DNA of 36,077 nucleotides from contig JAOCPU010000106.1 of the NCBI GenBank assembly GCA_035772785.1, forward strand, positions 1 through 36,077, read 5' to 3'. Origin of the DNA: Phlebiopsis flavidoalba. Taxonomy: Eukaryota > Basidiomycota > Agaricomycetes > Polyporales > Phanerochaetaceae. The position numbers and the translations under genes are program-made. The notes below the pieces were generated by a model, which was not told where the DNA came from, searched no databases, and saw nothing but the letters and a program-made list of their open reading frames with translations. Below, in pieces: positions 21,094-31,721 of the stretch (its first letter is position 1; every line of letters begins with the position of its first letter).

Positions 21094-22910
21094 ATGAAAA
21101 CAACTCCCGCTGCTAGAAACGCCGGTGCTGGACACGGCGCCATTCATCCCGGGAATCAGTCCTGTTTGCTTCCTCAAACGAGGCCGTCGCGCGTGCAAGA
21201 CTTCATTCTCGTACCCCTTTCATCTCCTCCCCGCACACCGAGGAGTAAACCTGCACCCATTGCACCCGCTCCGAGTGAAGCGCGGCAGTCGCCTCCGAAC
21301 CGTCGTGCCGAACGAACATCGCCTCTTCGCACCAGACGCGCTTCACCTCATCCTGCTCAACGCGCGTCGCCACGATCTACTCAACGCGCATCACCATCAC
21401 TTGTCCAACATACATTACCGCAGCCCACTAGGATTGTATCATCCCGCTCTTCCGAAGGCGCGTCTCCACGACCCGCCAAGCACATGTCGGTTCATTCCAC
21501 CAAACATGCGTCGCGCCTCCCTGCCAAGTACGCATCGCCTCACAGAGCTTCATGCAACACATGCGAACTTGCAAAGCCCACAACAAGATTCGGATGCGGA
21601 GGAAGAGGAGCTCAGACGGTCTGCTCTATTGCCACCGGGATTGAAGGTGCGAAGCGGGTGGGAAACTTTCATCATCATCGAGTCCTTGGTCCAACGTGGG
21701 CGGATTCGGTTGCGTATATCGCGCGCGAACCCGCGGGGGCGAGAGTGTAGCCATCAAGGTCATGGCGAAAGCGTGGCTTGCCCATCGGGAGGAGTCTCTG
21801 GAGACCGCCATAGTTGAATTCGAGATTCTGCGGAGGGTGTCTAAGGAAAAGCGGGAGTTTATGACGGAGTTGCTATGCTCGTGGGCTGATGAGCACAATA
21901 TCTATTTTGTGATGGTGCGTACGTTCGTTCCGACTTTGACAAAATTTCACTCACACGTTTTATATAGCGCGATTACCCCGTCAATCTCAGCGGACTGATT
22001 GGGTTTGCGGATAAGGCGATGTTTCCATTTTCGCTCTATGTAGCCGAGCTAGTGAGGCCCCAATAGCTTCATTTTTCGAGTCGAGACTGACGTCTTGATC
22101 AGGTATGCGCTGTGTCTGAGTTGCACCAAATGGGCTACATTCACCTCGACATTAAACCCGAAAACATCCTTGTATCACCCAGAGGACATCTCGCGTTAGC
22201 CGACTTCGGGCTTGCTCACAAAGTAACTCCTGAAAACCCTGTATGCAAGACCTCATGTGGCACAGTCTGCTACGAAGCCCCTGAAGTGATGTCCCGAAAA
22301 TCTCTTCGGCATGGCCGGCTGCGACCAGCGCGCCGACGTTTGGAGCCTCGGGATTGTCATCCTGCAAATGTTCGCGCATCACGTCGACGCACCTCACGAG
22401 CGTCGCGGGGATGCAAGTGCCGAGATGCGATTGAGGACCCTTATATGCGACCCGAGAAAACTGTGGGAGATGAAATATGTGGAAACACATGTGCCTCCGT
22501 TGCACCACCTCTTATGTCAAGTAAGGACTGTCTCTCTCGACGCTATAATATGTGGGCTTACATGCCTTTTAGATGCTTGAGCGTGACCCAAGGTTGCGCA
22601 TCGTCGACATGAAGGAGTCAAAGCTCATTCATACTTTTTTGGTGTAGACTGGACACGGCTTGCAGAAACCGATTGTGAGTTTGGTCGGTCAATCTTCTTT
22701 CGTAGTATTCACCGATCTTTAATAGCGGGAATTAATATCACGTCCAGCACTGAACGTTGCGAAGACTCTGCTTCGTCATTCTCACTGGCACCTCCCCTCA
22801 GGCCTGAACGTAGCAGGCCGAAGCTCGGGCCAATAGACTACGATTTTACCTATCGCACTCAACCAAACCTTAGAAGAACACGAGGTGATGCCCGCCACGG
22901 TCTTGCATGA
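21094..22910 (+). CDS. Serine/threonine protein kinase with disordered N-terminus
   Basis: Phosphorylates protein Ser/Thr residues; the target is unknown. Starting at ATG 21094 the first about 170 residues are rich in Arg, Ala, Ser and Pro, with a repeated RASP motif. After a frame jump near 21500-21560 the kinase domain reads SGWETFIIIESL, GGFGCVYRA (glycine loop), SVAIKVMAK (lysine codon 21756-21758), the catalytic loop IHLDIKPENILV (about 22140), ADFGLAHKV (DFG at 22202-22210), TSCGTVCYEAPEVMS and QRADVWSLGIVILQM. Introns at 21915-21967, 22052-22102, 22521-22572 and 22675-22747 have GT-AG ends. The ending VKAHSYFFGVDWTRLAETD resembles AGC-group kinases. The frame jumps near 21690, 22300 and 22610. 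The catalytic HRD arginine is leucine (HLD). The stop at 22908-22910 is the best reading; an earlier stop near 22839 is possible. Confidence 0.8.
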
Positions 22911-24882
22911 AATACCCACTCAACCCTCTGCTATCATTCTTCACTGCTACACACACTGTTCCTTATGATGCCACACGATCACCTTCAATGTGTATTGATG
23001 ACGTTTACGAATAAATCCATGTCAATCTATGAATATAATGAGCAGCATTGCCCTAACATATTTTCGTTGCTTTCTTGAATATTGCGCGTTTTCTCCGCGT
23101 GTTGGAAACTGTCGAAGGAGTTTCGAATCTTTCGATCGAAGAAATGATAACTTCAATTTCTAGATTATATTCGAGGACAGACGCGGAGGAGAATGCCGAG
23201 ATGCAGCACATGCAGTTCGATATTTCCTTTCCTGGAATCTGAGTTTCAATTGAAGATAATACGACGTGCTACAAATTTACCATCTGTGTCTTTTCCCACA
23301 ACCTTGACTAACGATTGCCAAGGCAGCATTTTTCTTTTTGGCTCTACAGAGCTGATAGGCATGTCCGCGATCTGATTGTCGTTCGAGTTGCAGGCTCTAA
23401 CAGCATCTCATGCGAAAAGTGCCAAAGTCCAGTCCACCCGTTCGGACGCTGTGCTTGTGCAAGCTTCACGCCTGGTAATACTTCATACTTGCCCACGCTG
23501 CGCCCCATAGCGGCCACAACATGTTCTCACTGGACTCTCTCGGGCTGCATCTGAGCGAAGATGCCATCGTCCTCACTCGCCCTGGCCTGTGCAGTACACA
23601 CTCGATACAGTCCTTTCAACCCAATCCAGCCTCATGAAAATTTGCTCATGATTGGATTGGTTATACAACCCACTTATTATATATCCTTCGCTTCGAACAT
23701 GACGGGACTTGATTGTCGATGTTGCATCGATATTCCCCAGTAAGGATTGAATATTTGACCAAAGACATGCGTGACAACTTGACGATGAGGAGCCTGCTCC
23801 CTGCTCAAACACCTGATTAAACTACTAATCCTTGCTTCACGCTCTTGAGCTTCGAGTTTGAAAAAAAGTTCCATATCGTCAGGGTCTCGTGGGTGACACG
23901 GAGCTGAATTGTAGGGTGACTTCCTCGCGATCTCATTTCTATGAAGTTTGATCACAAGACTGGCGGATCTTTGCAGGCGCAGCACATAACGGTATTCCGC
24001 AGCAAGACCGAAAAAAAAAAAAAAATATGACACGGCTCGTTCAAACCACAGTGAACGCCAATTCTCATCGCTCTGGATGTCTGCCACTGGCACAAGGTGT
24101 GTTACATTGCTTTAAGAAAAACGCTCTGTGAAGTTCTGATACAAACGTACAAATACTATTAGTAGCTTATATATTATATTGACACACATTCGCAGTACTC
24201 TATATCAAGTATGTGATCCTGATAATCCTTTGCCGCCTGCTAGTCACTCTCTCATCATTCCTGAAATCGGTCCTGCAGGATCCGTATTTTTTCATTTGCA
24301 TTTCCAGTAGTATCGGTCGATTTTTCTTGTTCAAACAGTCAGATTTACTGTAATTTCGCTGCGTCCGATTATGAAATACTCCAAGAATGCCTACGCGGTG
24401 TGTTTTTTCCCTCATCATCTTCTCACCTGAGCTTCCAATTCCATTGTCATGCATAATTTGGATAAGCAGTGTCACCTCAATTTACAACACGTGGCATCGT
24501 GAGCGTAAAAATTCACGTTGTCCGGTGTCGCTTTGAAGACTGAGTCAAAGAAGGCGCGTGGGCCATCACCAATGTTCCGCGCGATCGGCGTCACAATCGC
24601 GTTACATAACGCGACCGCCCGCGTGACAGACGCGTTCCACACACGCTGACCCCATCCCCGCCGTTGGCCTACATTGAGAGGACATGGCTCAACGATGCTT
24701 TGGGTTCTTTTTTCACTGCGATATGAGGCATAAATTCCTTAATAGAGCTTAGATCCCTGATCCCGATCTCTGCAAAGTGTATGCTATAGTCCTAGACTGG
24801 CACGCGCGGATTTCCCCTCATCTCCTCCCACCATCACCCTCACATCACGTGCCAAATCTTCGATATCCCTCGTTATTCAACC
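22911..24882. other. Two-kilobase spacer without a supported gene
   Basis: AT-richer than its neighbours. The minus frame 24093-23677 contains a charged stretch but no domain; a poly-A tract at 24011-24025 gives it a run of phenylalanines. The last 150 bp before 24883 are pyrimidine-rich, as in a fungal promoter. Confidence 0.4.
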
Positions 24883-26043
24883 ATGGCTCAGCTAGCCTCA
24901 CAGTACATAGACCAACACATCCCTCTCTCCAGCTATGACCGCAGTCCAACGAGTGTTTTCAAATCCATGAGCTCGCTTTCGCCATCGTCAAGCAGGCGTA
25001 TGAGGAGCGCCCGGACGAAGCTCTTTCGCCCTCGCGAACGTCAACAAGGCGTTCAGGGAGTACGTTCAGGAGTTAATGCTCACACCAACCCACCCCACGG
25101 TGCCCTACCGTACTTCCTATCGCGAGTGGAGGGGTATGAATTCTCTAAATCATCTGTACGTCTGTGCACAGCCTTACCTATACCCGTACTGATTTGTGGC
25201 TGTGCAGCGAGAATGGCGTCTTCCACCAGCAGAGCCTTGAACGTCCTTCGAAGTTCGCCTGGCGTCATTTACATTCGTGGGCTTGACCTACGACTCCATA
25301 CACTCAAACCTTGATCTCCTGTCCATGACGACCCCAGTCCTCGGGCCATCTTTGCCGACCTCAAATATTCATGCCCCAACCCATTTATTCTTCGGAGGTT
25401 GCATACTCTGCGCCTTTCAATGAATCTTGACTATGATCACTTGTCATTTGCGGAATTGTTCGTGCAGAGTACGGTTTAAGCATTTCGGTGTGGAAATATA
25501 TGAATCAACTACTAAACGCGGCCATGGTGCCGAGGGGAAAGGTGTTTGTCTGACGGTCCGAAGTCAGATTTTGAAACACTGGTGGCGAATGATCAGGAGG
25601 AATTAGAGCTTAATGGAGCTCCAACGTAACTTTGGGTTACGAAATCTGGAATGGTTGCATGATGCTGTGGGGAGGAATGTGTGCCCTCATGACTCTGAGG
25701 TTTTACATCGAGGACCCTAAAGTCGCGCTGATGACTCTGCCTCACTTCGTTCAAGAAAAGAGCGGTCCGGCGACTGGTGAGCTCACAGACTCGAGCTCAG
25801 GCCGCGCATACTTAATCCATCCCCTCACGGCGTCCGAGCACCTCTATGATTCAAAAGAGTCGCTCGAGCGCATCACTGGTTTTCCGGCCGGGGCACAGCC
25901 CCAACGAGGTAGCCTTCCCGTCACTGAACATGCGGCCTCAACTGACTCGGAGATTGCTTCGCGCGTTTGGAGGTCTCTGCGCCCAACATGGCGGCATAGA
26001 TCTCTGTACAACAACCACGGATAGTTTCATAAACAATGTATAG
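24883..26043 (+). pseudogene. F-box-like hypothetical protein, broken
   Basis: ATG 24883 lies in a good context (CAACCATGGC). Near 24960-25070 two frames together read HELAFAIVKQAYEERPDEAL and FALANVNKAFREYVQEL, which resembles the F-box-like start of basidiomycete LRR proteins. An intron is likely at about 25156-25206. The middle (25270-25620) has many stops. The C-terminal third keeps an open frame with IEDPKVALMTLPHFVQEKSG and LIHPLTASEHLYDSKESLER, then shifts (NEVAFPSLNMRPQLTRRLLR) and ends near 26043. The number of stops in the middle is higher than in the other genes here, which favours true decay. It could be another type of hypothetical protein. Confidence 0.45.
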
Positions 26044-26802
26044 ATTTGCACGGTTGACTGCACTTGACGTGCGGCAAATCCCGAGCGAATCTGATTTTTT
26101 TTTCTCCGTATTTTTCATGTACCAAAGCATTTATTGATTTATTTATTGGTTTATTTATTCATTTTAAATTGACCTTTTGCCCCCTGGTTTGATCCACTTG
26201 CCTTCCTGCCCTTTCCGTTTGACGTACTCATCATGACTATAGACAATCAGGATATTAAAGACAACGTAATGACTTCCCACAGACTCGTTAATAAGAGAAC
26301 TGTTGTATTCTAGTACATTGTATTGCACGCGTCAACGCAAATGTATGCATTGCGCAACGTCCTCGAATCAAACGGCACAAAAAAGTTGTGTCAAGGCTTG
26401 AGGTGTCGTGAGACATACGCCATTGTCCCCACGGCCTGGGTGAGTCCGCCACGCTATTTACCTCCTTCTTAATCTGGATCGCCATCGGTGAATCCTCCTA
26501 CACACGAATCTCGTGAGTCTCGTCATTGGATCATCACACGAGCGGCGACTGGGACTTACAACACCGAAACCTGGCATAGTGTATGCCGGCTGACATACTT
26601 CCGCAGTCTGCGAGGGTATTCGCAAAATGCATTTGTTGAACGGAAACAGGGTCTTTTCCAGACCGCTCACGGATTGTTTCTCGAGCGTTCAACCTAGATC
26701 GTAAGATCAGAGCGAGTGAAAGAGGAGACTAAGATATGAACTGAAACTGACATAGCTAGATACGCATTTGTGTACACTATTGAAGAGTCATATGAGTATG
26801 TA
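26044..26802. other. Spacer with AT-rich TTTATT tract
   Basis: Holds the 3' regions of the F-box-like remnant (plus) and of the DUF6534 gene (minus). A low-complexity TTTATT-type tract spans about 26132-26165. No gene supported. Confidence 0.45.
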
Positions 26803-28471
26803 TCACAAGATGTATGAATCCTTGACGGACTGACGTTTGCTATGCTGGAAGTATATCGCGATGTACACAAACTCATAGGATTCACCGCAAACTGTAGCGC
26901 TCTGCGATGTGAGCGTCACAAAATATAGACACGCAAAATACGTACAACGATGACGAACCAAAACGAGGCAGGCACAGGAGGTTAGTCTGAATAGAACCGC
27001 ACATCAGCAATGTTGACAGTGATGGGTGGGCTGGATACGTACGTCGTGAACAGTCCAGTGTTTATGACATAGGCCATGAGCATGTTGAGCATATTTTCGG
27101 TTCTACGGGAGCAAAAATGTCAGATCACAGATCGCGTTGAGCGCAAGCCTACGCACTGCTTGAACCCGGTTTTGTGCTTGTGTAGAAAGTAACACAGACA
27201 AAGGGCGGTCAGAAGATCCCAGAAAATCCCGAGGCAAACTCGAAGTAAACGAGGGCCTGTGTCCGAATTGGTAAGGTGTAGAGAAGGATCGCGTTCTACA
27301 CTGGTATAAGACTCACATCGACGTTCTCTCAAGCTGCCGGAAGGTTTGCGTGAAATCTAGCGAGCGTGAATATAACGATGCCGAGGGGAAGCGGATGTTG
27401 ACGTACATTTTTTGTCGTTATAGCTAGCATGAGCGCGGATGAGATAACCGCCTAGCAGATGTAAGACTTTGATGGCTCACCTATGCTCACACCTGCATGG
27501 CCGTTGGTTAGCTCGGCATAGAGCCGACACCCTCGAGGTGGACCTAGCACTGCTTACCAACTTCCGCGGCTGTCATCAGGGCCTTAGGATTGCTCGCATT
27601 GAGTCCTGCGCTCAAGCTCAAGAGAAGAACCCGCTCACGATTGCCAATGTGGGCAGCCAGCTGCCGTGACTGACTGCACTAGTATGAGAAAGATAGCGTA
27701 GGATATAATTAAACCACACGTACGTTTCCAGACGCGGATCGTGAACATTCTGTGAATACGAGTTCAACAAGTCGTTCGAGGCAAGTGAGGTGACGGCGTA
27801 CCCGCGAACAATTGCTTCTGTTAAGGACTTGACAGCGCGTGAGCTGTTTCCATGTTAAACGGACATCAGATATGCACGACTTACCGTGGTCAGAACGAGG
27901 AACTATTGAGCAGATGTTCAGATATCGCTTGGAATGATATCCGGTGTGACTGCACTTTACGACAATGCTCCTAAAAGAGGCACTTGGTTATCTTTGTACA
28001 AGATCCTGTACACGCAGACATACCATGTAGGGCTAGCCAGCGCCGGCGCGTTCCCATAATTACTGACCAAGTACCAATATAAGACGTGCGATATCAAAAT
28101 AATCTGAAAGCTATCCATAATCCTGGCAAGGATGAAGCCCTATGCGCGCCGTAGGGACGCCGATACATACCAGAGCACGAAGACCTGTGAGCAGCCGTAC
28201 GTGAGTAAATTGGCATTGAATTGTCGCAATGCTGATACGTACAACAAAGTCTGTCCTCCGACAGTCTCTCCAGTAACGTTGATAATATATCACAGTCTGC
28301 GTTGACGTAATACCCCAGAGACTTCACGATATACATGGTGTCAGCAGAAAGGTTGGGGCAGCTGTCTTGAGCACGTACGCAGCGCTGACGAGCCCTCCTA
28401 TGAGCAGAGCTCCGATGGGTAGAGTTTGAGTCTACACCCAGCTTGCTGAGCGTCGAGAATGGTGGAGACAT
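26803..28471 (-). CDS. DUF6534-type multispanning membrane protein
   Basis: Agaricomycete-specific integral membrane family with seven predicted helices and no established function. Reading from ATG 28471 gives MSPPFSTLSKLGVDSN, then after a one-base shift TLPIGALLIGGLVSAA (helix 1). Splicing 28378-28322, 28242-28185 and 28170-28123 joins LWGITSTQTVIYYQRYWRD, then a 14-nt exon, then IMDSFQIILISHVLYWYLVS and NYGNAPALASPTW. These correspond to the family's YGVT..Q, LDTLH and HxxYWYLV blocks. Further on are DLLTALCLCYFLHKHKTGFK (about 27165-27230) and ENMLNMLMAYVINTGLFTT (about 27050-27105), matching the conserved CYYLHKxRTGF and INTGLLTS motifs, then a last-helix fragment EFVYIAIYF (about 26835). 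The middle (27300-28000) is hard to splice and the C-terminus is degenerate. Family call firm, exact model not. Confidence 0.75.
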
Positions 28472-29454
28472 TGCGAGTACTGAAGAAATGTCCTGTAAAA
28501 AAAGTAAGTAAAGCGTTGGGAGGGCCAGCCTACGGAGCTCGAGTAGAGTGCCAAGCCCAGTCTTATAAGACGGCGACGAGGAGCGGCCGTATCCATGGCT
28601 CGCATCTATCGAACAAGTGTTGTTCAGGCTCACAAGATAGATCCGGCTCGCGAGAAGTTGTATAAGGTAGGAGTTTCTCCCGGCGGCCCAGGAGCATCAT
28701 AGAAGCTAGATAGATACTCTATTTATGGCCAGATGTGAGCAGCGAAATCCCGCGAAAGTGTAACACTCACCAGCATGTGCCGTAACTTCCTTCATCCTTG
28801 CGCATCCTAGCGCGACGGGCAGATGAATCAAGTCACATTACCGGCCTCTTTGACAAAACCGTAACACCGGTAGCGATGTCCTCTGATTTATTGACCATGA
28901 CAACTTGGCGTATCCTGGAGGCCCGAGAGGACGTTCGTGACGAAGCCGCCGAGTTTGCCGAATTTGGCTGGCGTCTCATTTATTGTGTCTTCCCACGCCT
29001 CCCGTTGCCAAAGCTTTCCCTCTGCCTCGGGGAGACTACTCTCGCTTGCTGTCTGTCTCTCACCCCGTACAACACCGCTCCCGAAAATCCAAAATTACGA
29101 ATAAAACTGCGCGCATAGCTGAGGTATCTTTATGGAAATGAAGGCAATGCTACACACTGGGCTCCGGAGAGGTCAGCTGAACGACTAGGTGAAGATGGGT
29201 GCGTACACTGACCATTCTCTCCGCGTTCATCGTGCTGAAAATTCCCGATTACAGGACAAGAGGACCGCTTCCCTTTGACCTCTTTGTACTCGAGGCAACG
29301 CGAGGCAAAGAGTTTCAACAACGGTCACTGCGTGGGCCAACACACAACACAAATGTCCCAACACGAGTTGTGGGCCCACCGGCCACCCTCGCTTTGTGGC
29401 CCGTCCTCCTATATCTTCCCCGCACCCCGCACTCGGACTTGACAGCCACCCACC
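28472..29454. other. Divergent intergenic region
   Basis: Lies between the DUF6534 gene (minus) and the F-box gene (plus), so it should hold both promoters. A plus frame at 28798-29118 has no motif. A CTATATC TATA-like sequence lies near 29410, about 45 bp before the F-box ATG. Confidence 0.45.
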
Positions 29455-31358
29455 ATGGCCTCTTCTCAATCCTCGCAAATTCTGACCTGGACCTCGGACG
29501 ACGACGTGCAGTCCGTCAGCTCGTACACGACGGCTGCCGCGGACGATCTCGCGAAATGGGTGCTTCTCCGATCGCGCGCTCGTCGCGGCCATTCTGAAGA
29601 ACTTGGAGGATAGTGCCGTCGGGGTTTGACGCGTCTTGCGCGCGTGAATAAGGTGTGGTATGAGGCTGCGATGAATGTTCTATGGAGAGATGTCCGCGCG
29701 GGGGGATACGGCCTATTCTGTACGCGTTGCCAGAGTATATGGAGATAAATGTGTGCGTGGCCGACGCCGCTCTTGACGCGTATTTTTGGCTTACTTTGAA
29801 GCAGAACCGGCCTTGGTTGTTTTCCAGACCTCATCTCGAGAGCTGGACGCGATTCGAGCGCGTCATCGCGCCGCGTATCGACACGCTTCACCTGGACCTG
29901 AAGACGCCGTTTGTGGGCAAAGGGGCCCCACGCTCAACCGAAAGTTGCTGCAAGACGCGTTCTACATGCTGCGCCAGCCTGTATTAAGATACCGCACCTG
30001 CGCAAACTGACACGTCCCATGGATCTCGACTTTTTGCACGTCGACATCATGTCGCGCTTCAGCTCGCCGGCAGTGGGAACATCTTTCACTCGACATCTAC
30101 AACCCACTAGAAGAGAATAAGAGGCCTGTCGGTCTCGCGACAGACTACCTCATCCTTCTCGGAAACCCTCTTCAGCTTCATCGCGCTGCACATGCCCAAC
30201 CTGCTCAGCCTCCGCCTCCTTCTCCCAACGGTAGAGTTTCTCTTGCCCGCGTGGCCACAGTTTACGGGCGCGCTCATGCGTCTGCGCCGTCTCCAGTGAC
30301 GCTCATCATGCCCTCATTCGCGCTCCCACCCGCGCTGCTCTATGCACTCACAGACCACCCGAGCCTCACGAACATCTGCGCCTACGCCGCCGATCGCGAA
30401 CCCTATCTGGACAGACACATACACTTCCCACGCGCGCGTGCTCCCACCGCTCGACGACCACTCCAGCGCGCTGCTCGCGCTCACCCCCTCGCGCTCCGCG
30501 CACCCCGCCGCGCACCCTCCTCGCCACGCTCACACACCTGACCCTCTCCGCGCCCCTCCCGCAGCTCACAGCCCTCCTCCGCGCGAGCCCCCCCTCCTCC
30601 CGCGCCTCACGCACCCTGCACGCGATCGTACTCCCCCGCGCCCGCTGCGCGCAGAGCACGAGCTCCCCTCGTTCCTCCGCCGCGCTCGCGCGCGACGCGT
30701 CGCTCCCCAGCCTGCGCGCCCTCAGCACTGTAGCGAACACTCGCACCTCTCGCCTTCGCGGACCCCGCCGCTCGCATCCTCCCTGCGCACCTCGGCCCGC
30801 TCCACGCGCGCATCCTCCCGCGCCTCGAGTCCCTCCGCCTGCGCTCTAGCGCCCCGTTTGCGCTCGACGTATCCGACCGCTGCAGTGTGCCAGCTCGCGA
30901 AGTCTTGGCCGCGCCTGCACACGCTCGTGCTGTGACGACGCGCGTGCAGAGGCGGGCGGAGCAGCGGCTTACCTGCGCCCTCCGCGCCTGCGCTCGCGGC
31001 GCTGCCGCGCTGCGGAAAGTCCGCACCTCCGCACGGCTCGTCATCCCTTGCCATCCTCTAGTGGGTGTTGCCACAGCCGTGGCCTGCGCTGGGCGCGCTC
31101 AGTCTTGTGCTTGCGCCGCCGCTTGCGGCGCGCCCGGCGGAGCTCGCGGCGTTTGTCCGTGCGCTGGGCGACGGGTGTCGGGTGCGGTTTGTTGCGAGGG
31201 GTGGGGAGTGGGAGGTGGAGGAGGATGATGGGGAGTGTGGAAGGAGGTATGTGAGGGATTGTGTGGGTGCGTGGAGGGGGTTGGGTGTGTGGGGACGGGG
31301 GAAGGAGGTTGGGTGTGAGTGGGCCAGGAGGAGGTGGGTGGTGAGTGATGGTGGTTAG
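29455..31358 (+). CDS. F-box-like/LRR protein
   Basis: Probable substrate-recognition subunit of an SCF-type ubiquitin ligase, inferred from the F-box. ATG 29455 in the context CCACCATGGCC gives MASSQSSQILTWTSDDDVQS. The F-box follows in two frames: DRALVAAILKNLEDSAVGV (about 29567-29625) and LTRLARVNKVWYEAAMNVLW (about 29630-29690). Then come ESWTRFERVIAPRIDTLHLD (about 29840-29900), HMPNLLSLRLLLPTVEFLLP (about 30189-30248) and further leucine-rich segments. The GC-rich C-terminal half ends with AFVRALGDGCRVRFVARGGE and the stop at 31356-31358. No introns are needed. At least four frame jumps. Arginine-rich minus-strand frames at 30366-31074 are shadows of its GC-rich codons. Closely related to the broken F-box-like loci at 1478 and 24883 only in type. 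Confidence 0.65.
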
Positions 31359-31721
31359 GAGGGGCGAGAGGGAAGGGGCGGGTGGTGGATGGTAAGAGGA
31401 TCGCTTGATGTATTATACACGTGGGTACGGTAATGGAAGATTGTTTGGCTTGACTCCTTTTGTGTCGATCCTTGTTTCGTGATGCGCTTGCGCGAGGGGA
31501 CCTGCCCTACAAAAATGCACTCTCTGAAAATGCGGTCACTCGAGACCCGAGGCGACGCGTTTTCGGAGAGTCCTAGGTGGAAGGGACTGCCTCGGGGCAT
31601 CTCAGTCGCCACGCGCTTTTCCACGAAATGAGCACTTGTGCAATAAATTCCCTCTGTCTACTTTACATAATCTACAAACAAACCCGCAGCGCTGCCACAA
31701 ACCGTCTTCCCACGCCACCCG
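31359..31721. other. Convergent 3' spacer
   Basis: Separates the F-box gene (plus) and the phosphate permease gene (minus), which converge here. No gene seen; the sequence turns AT-richer around 31625-31680, as expected for 3' ends. Confidence 0.5.

Noticed and set aside
30366..31074. Long arginine/alanine-rich minus-strand open frames
   Set aside because: Shadows of the GC-rich plus-strand F-box/LRR gene; no motif of their own.
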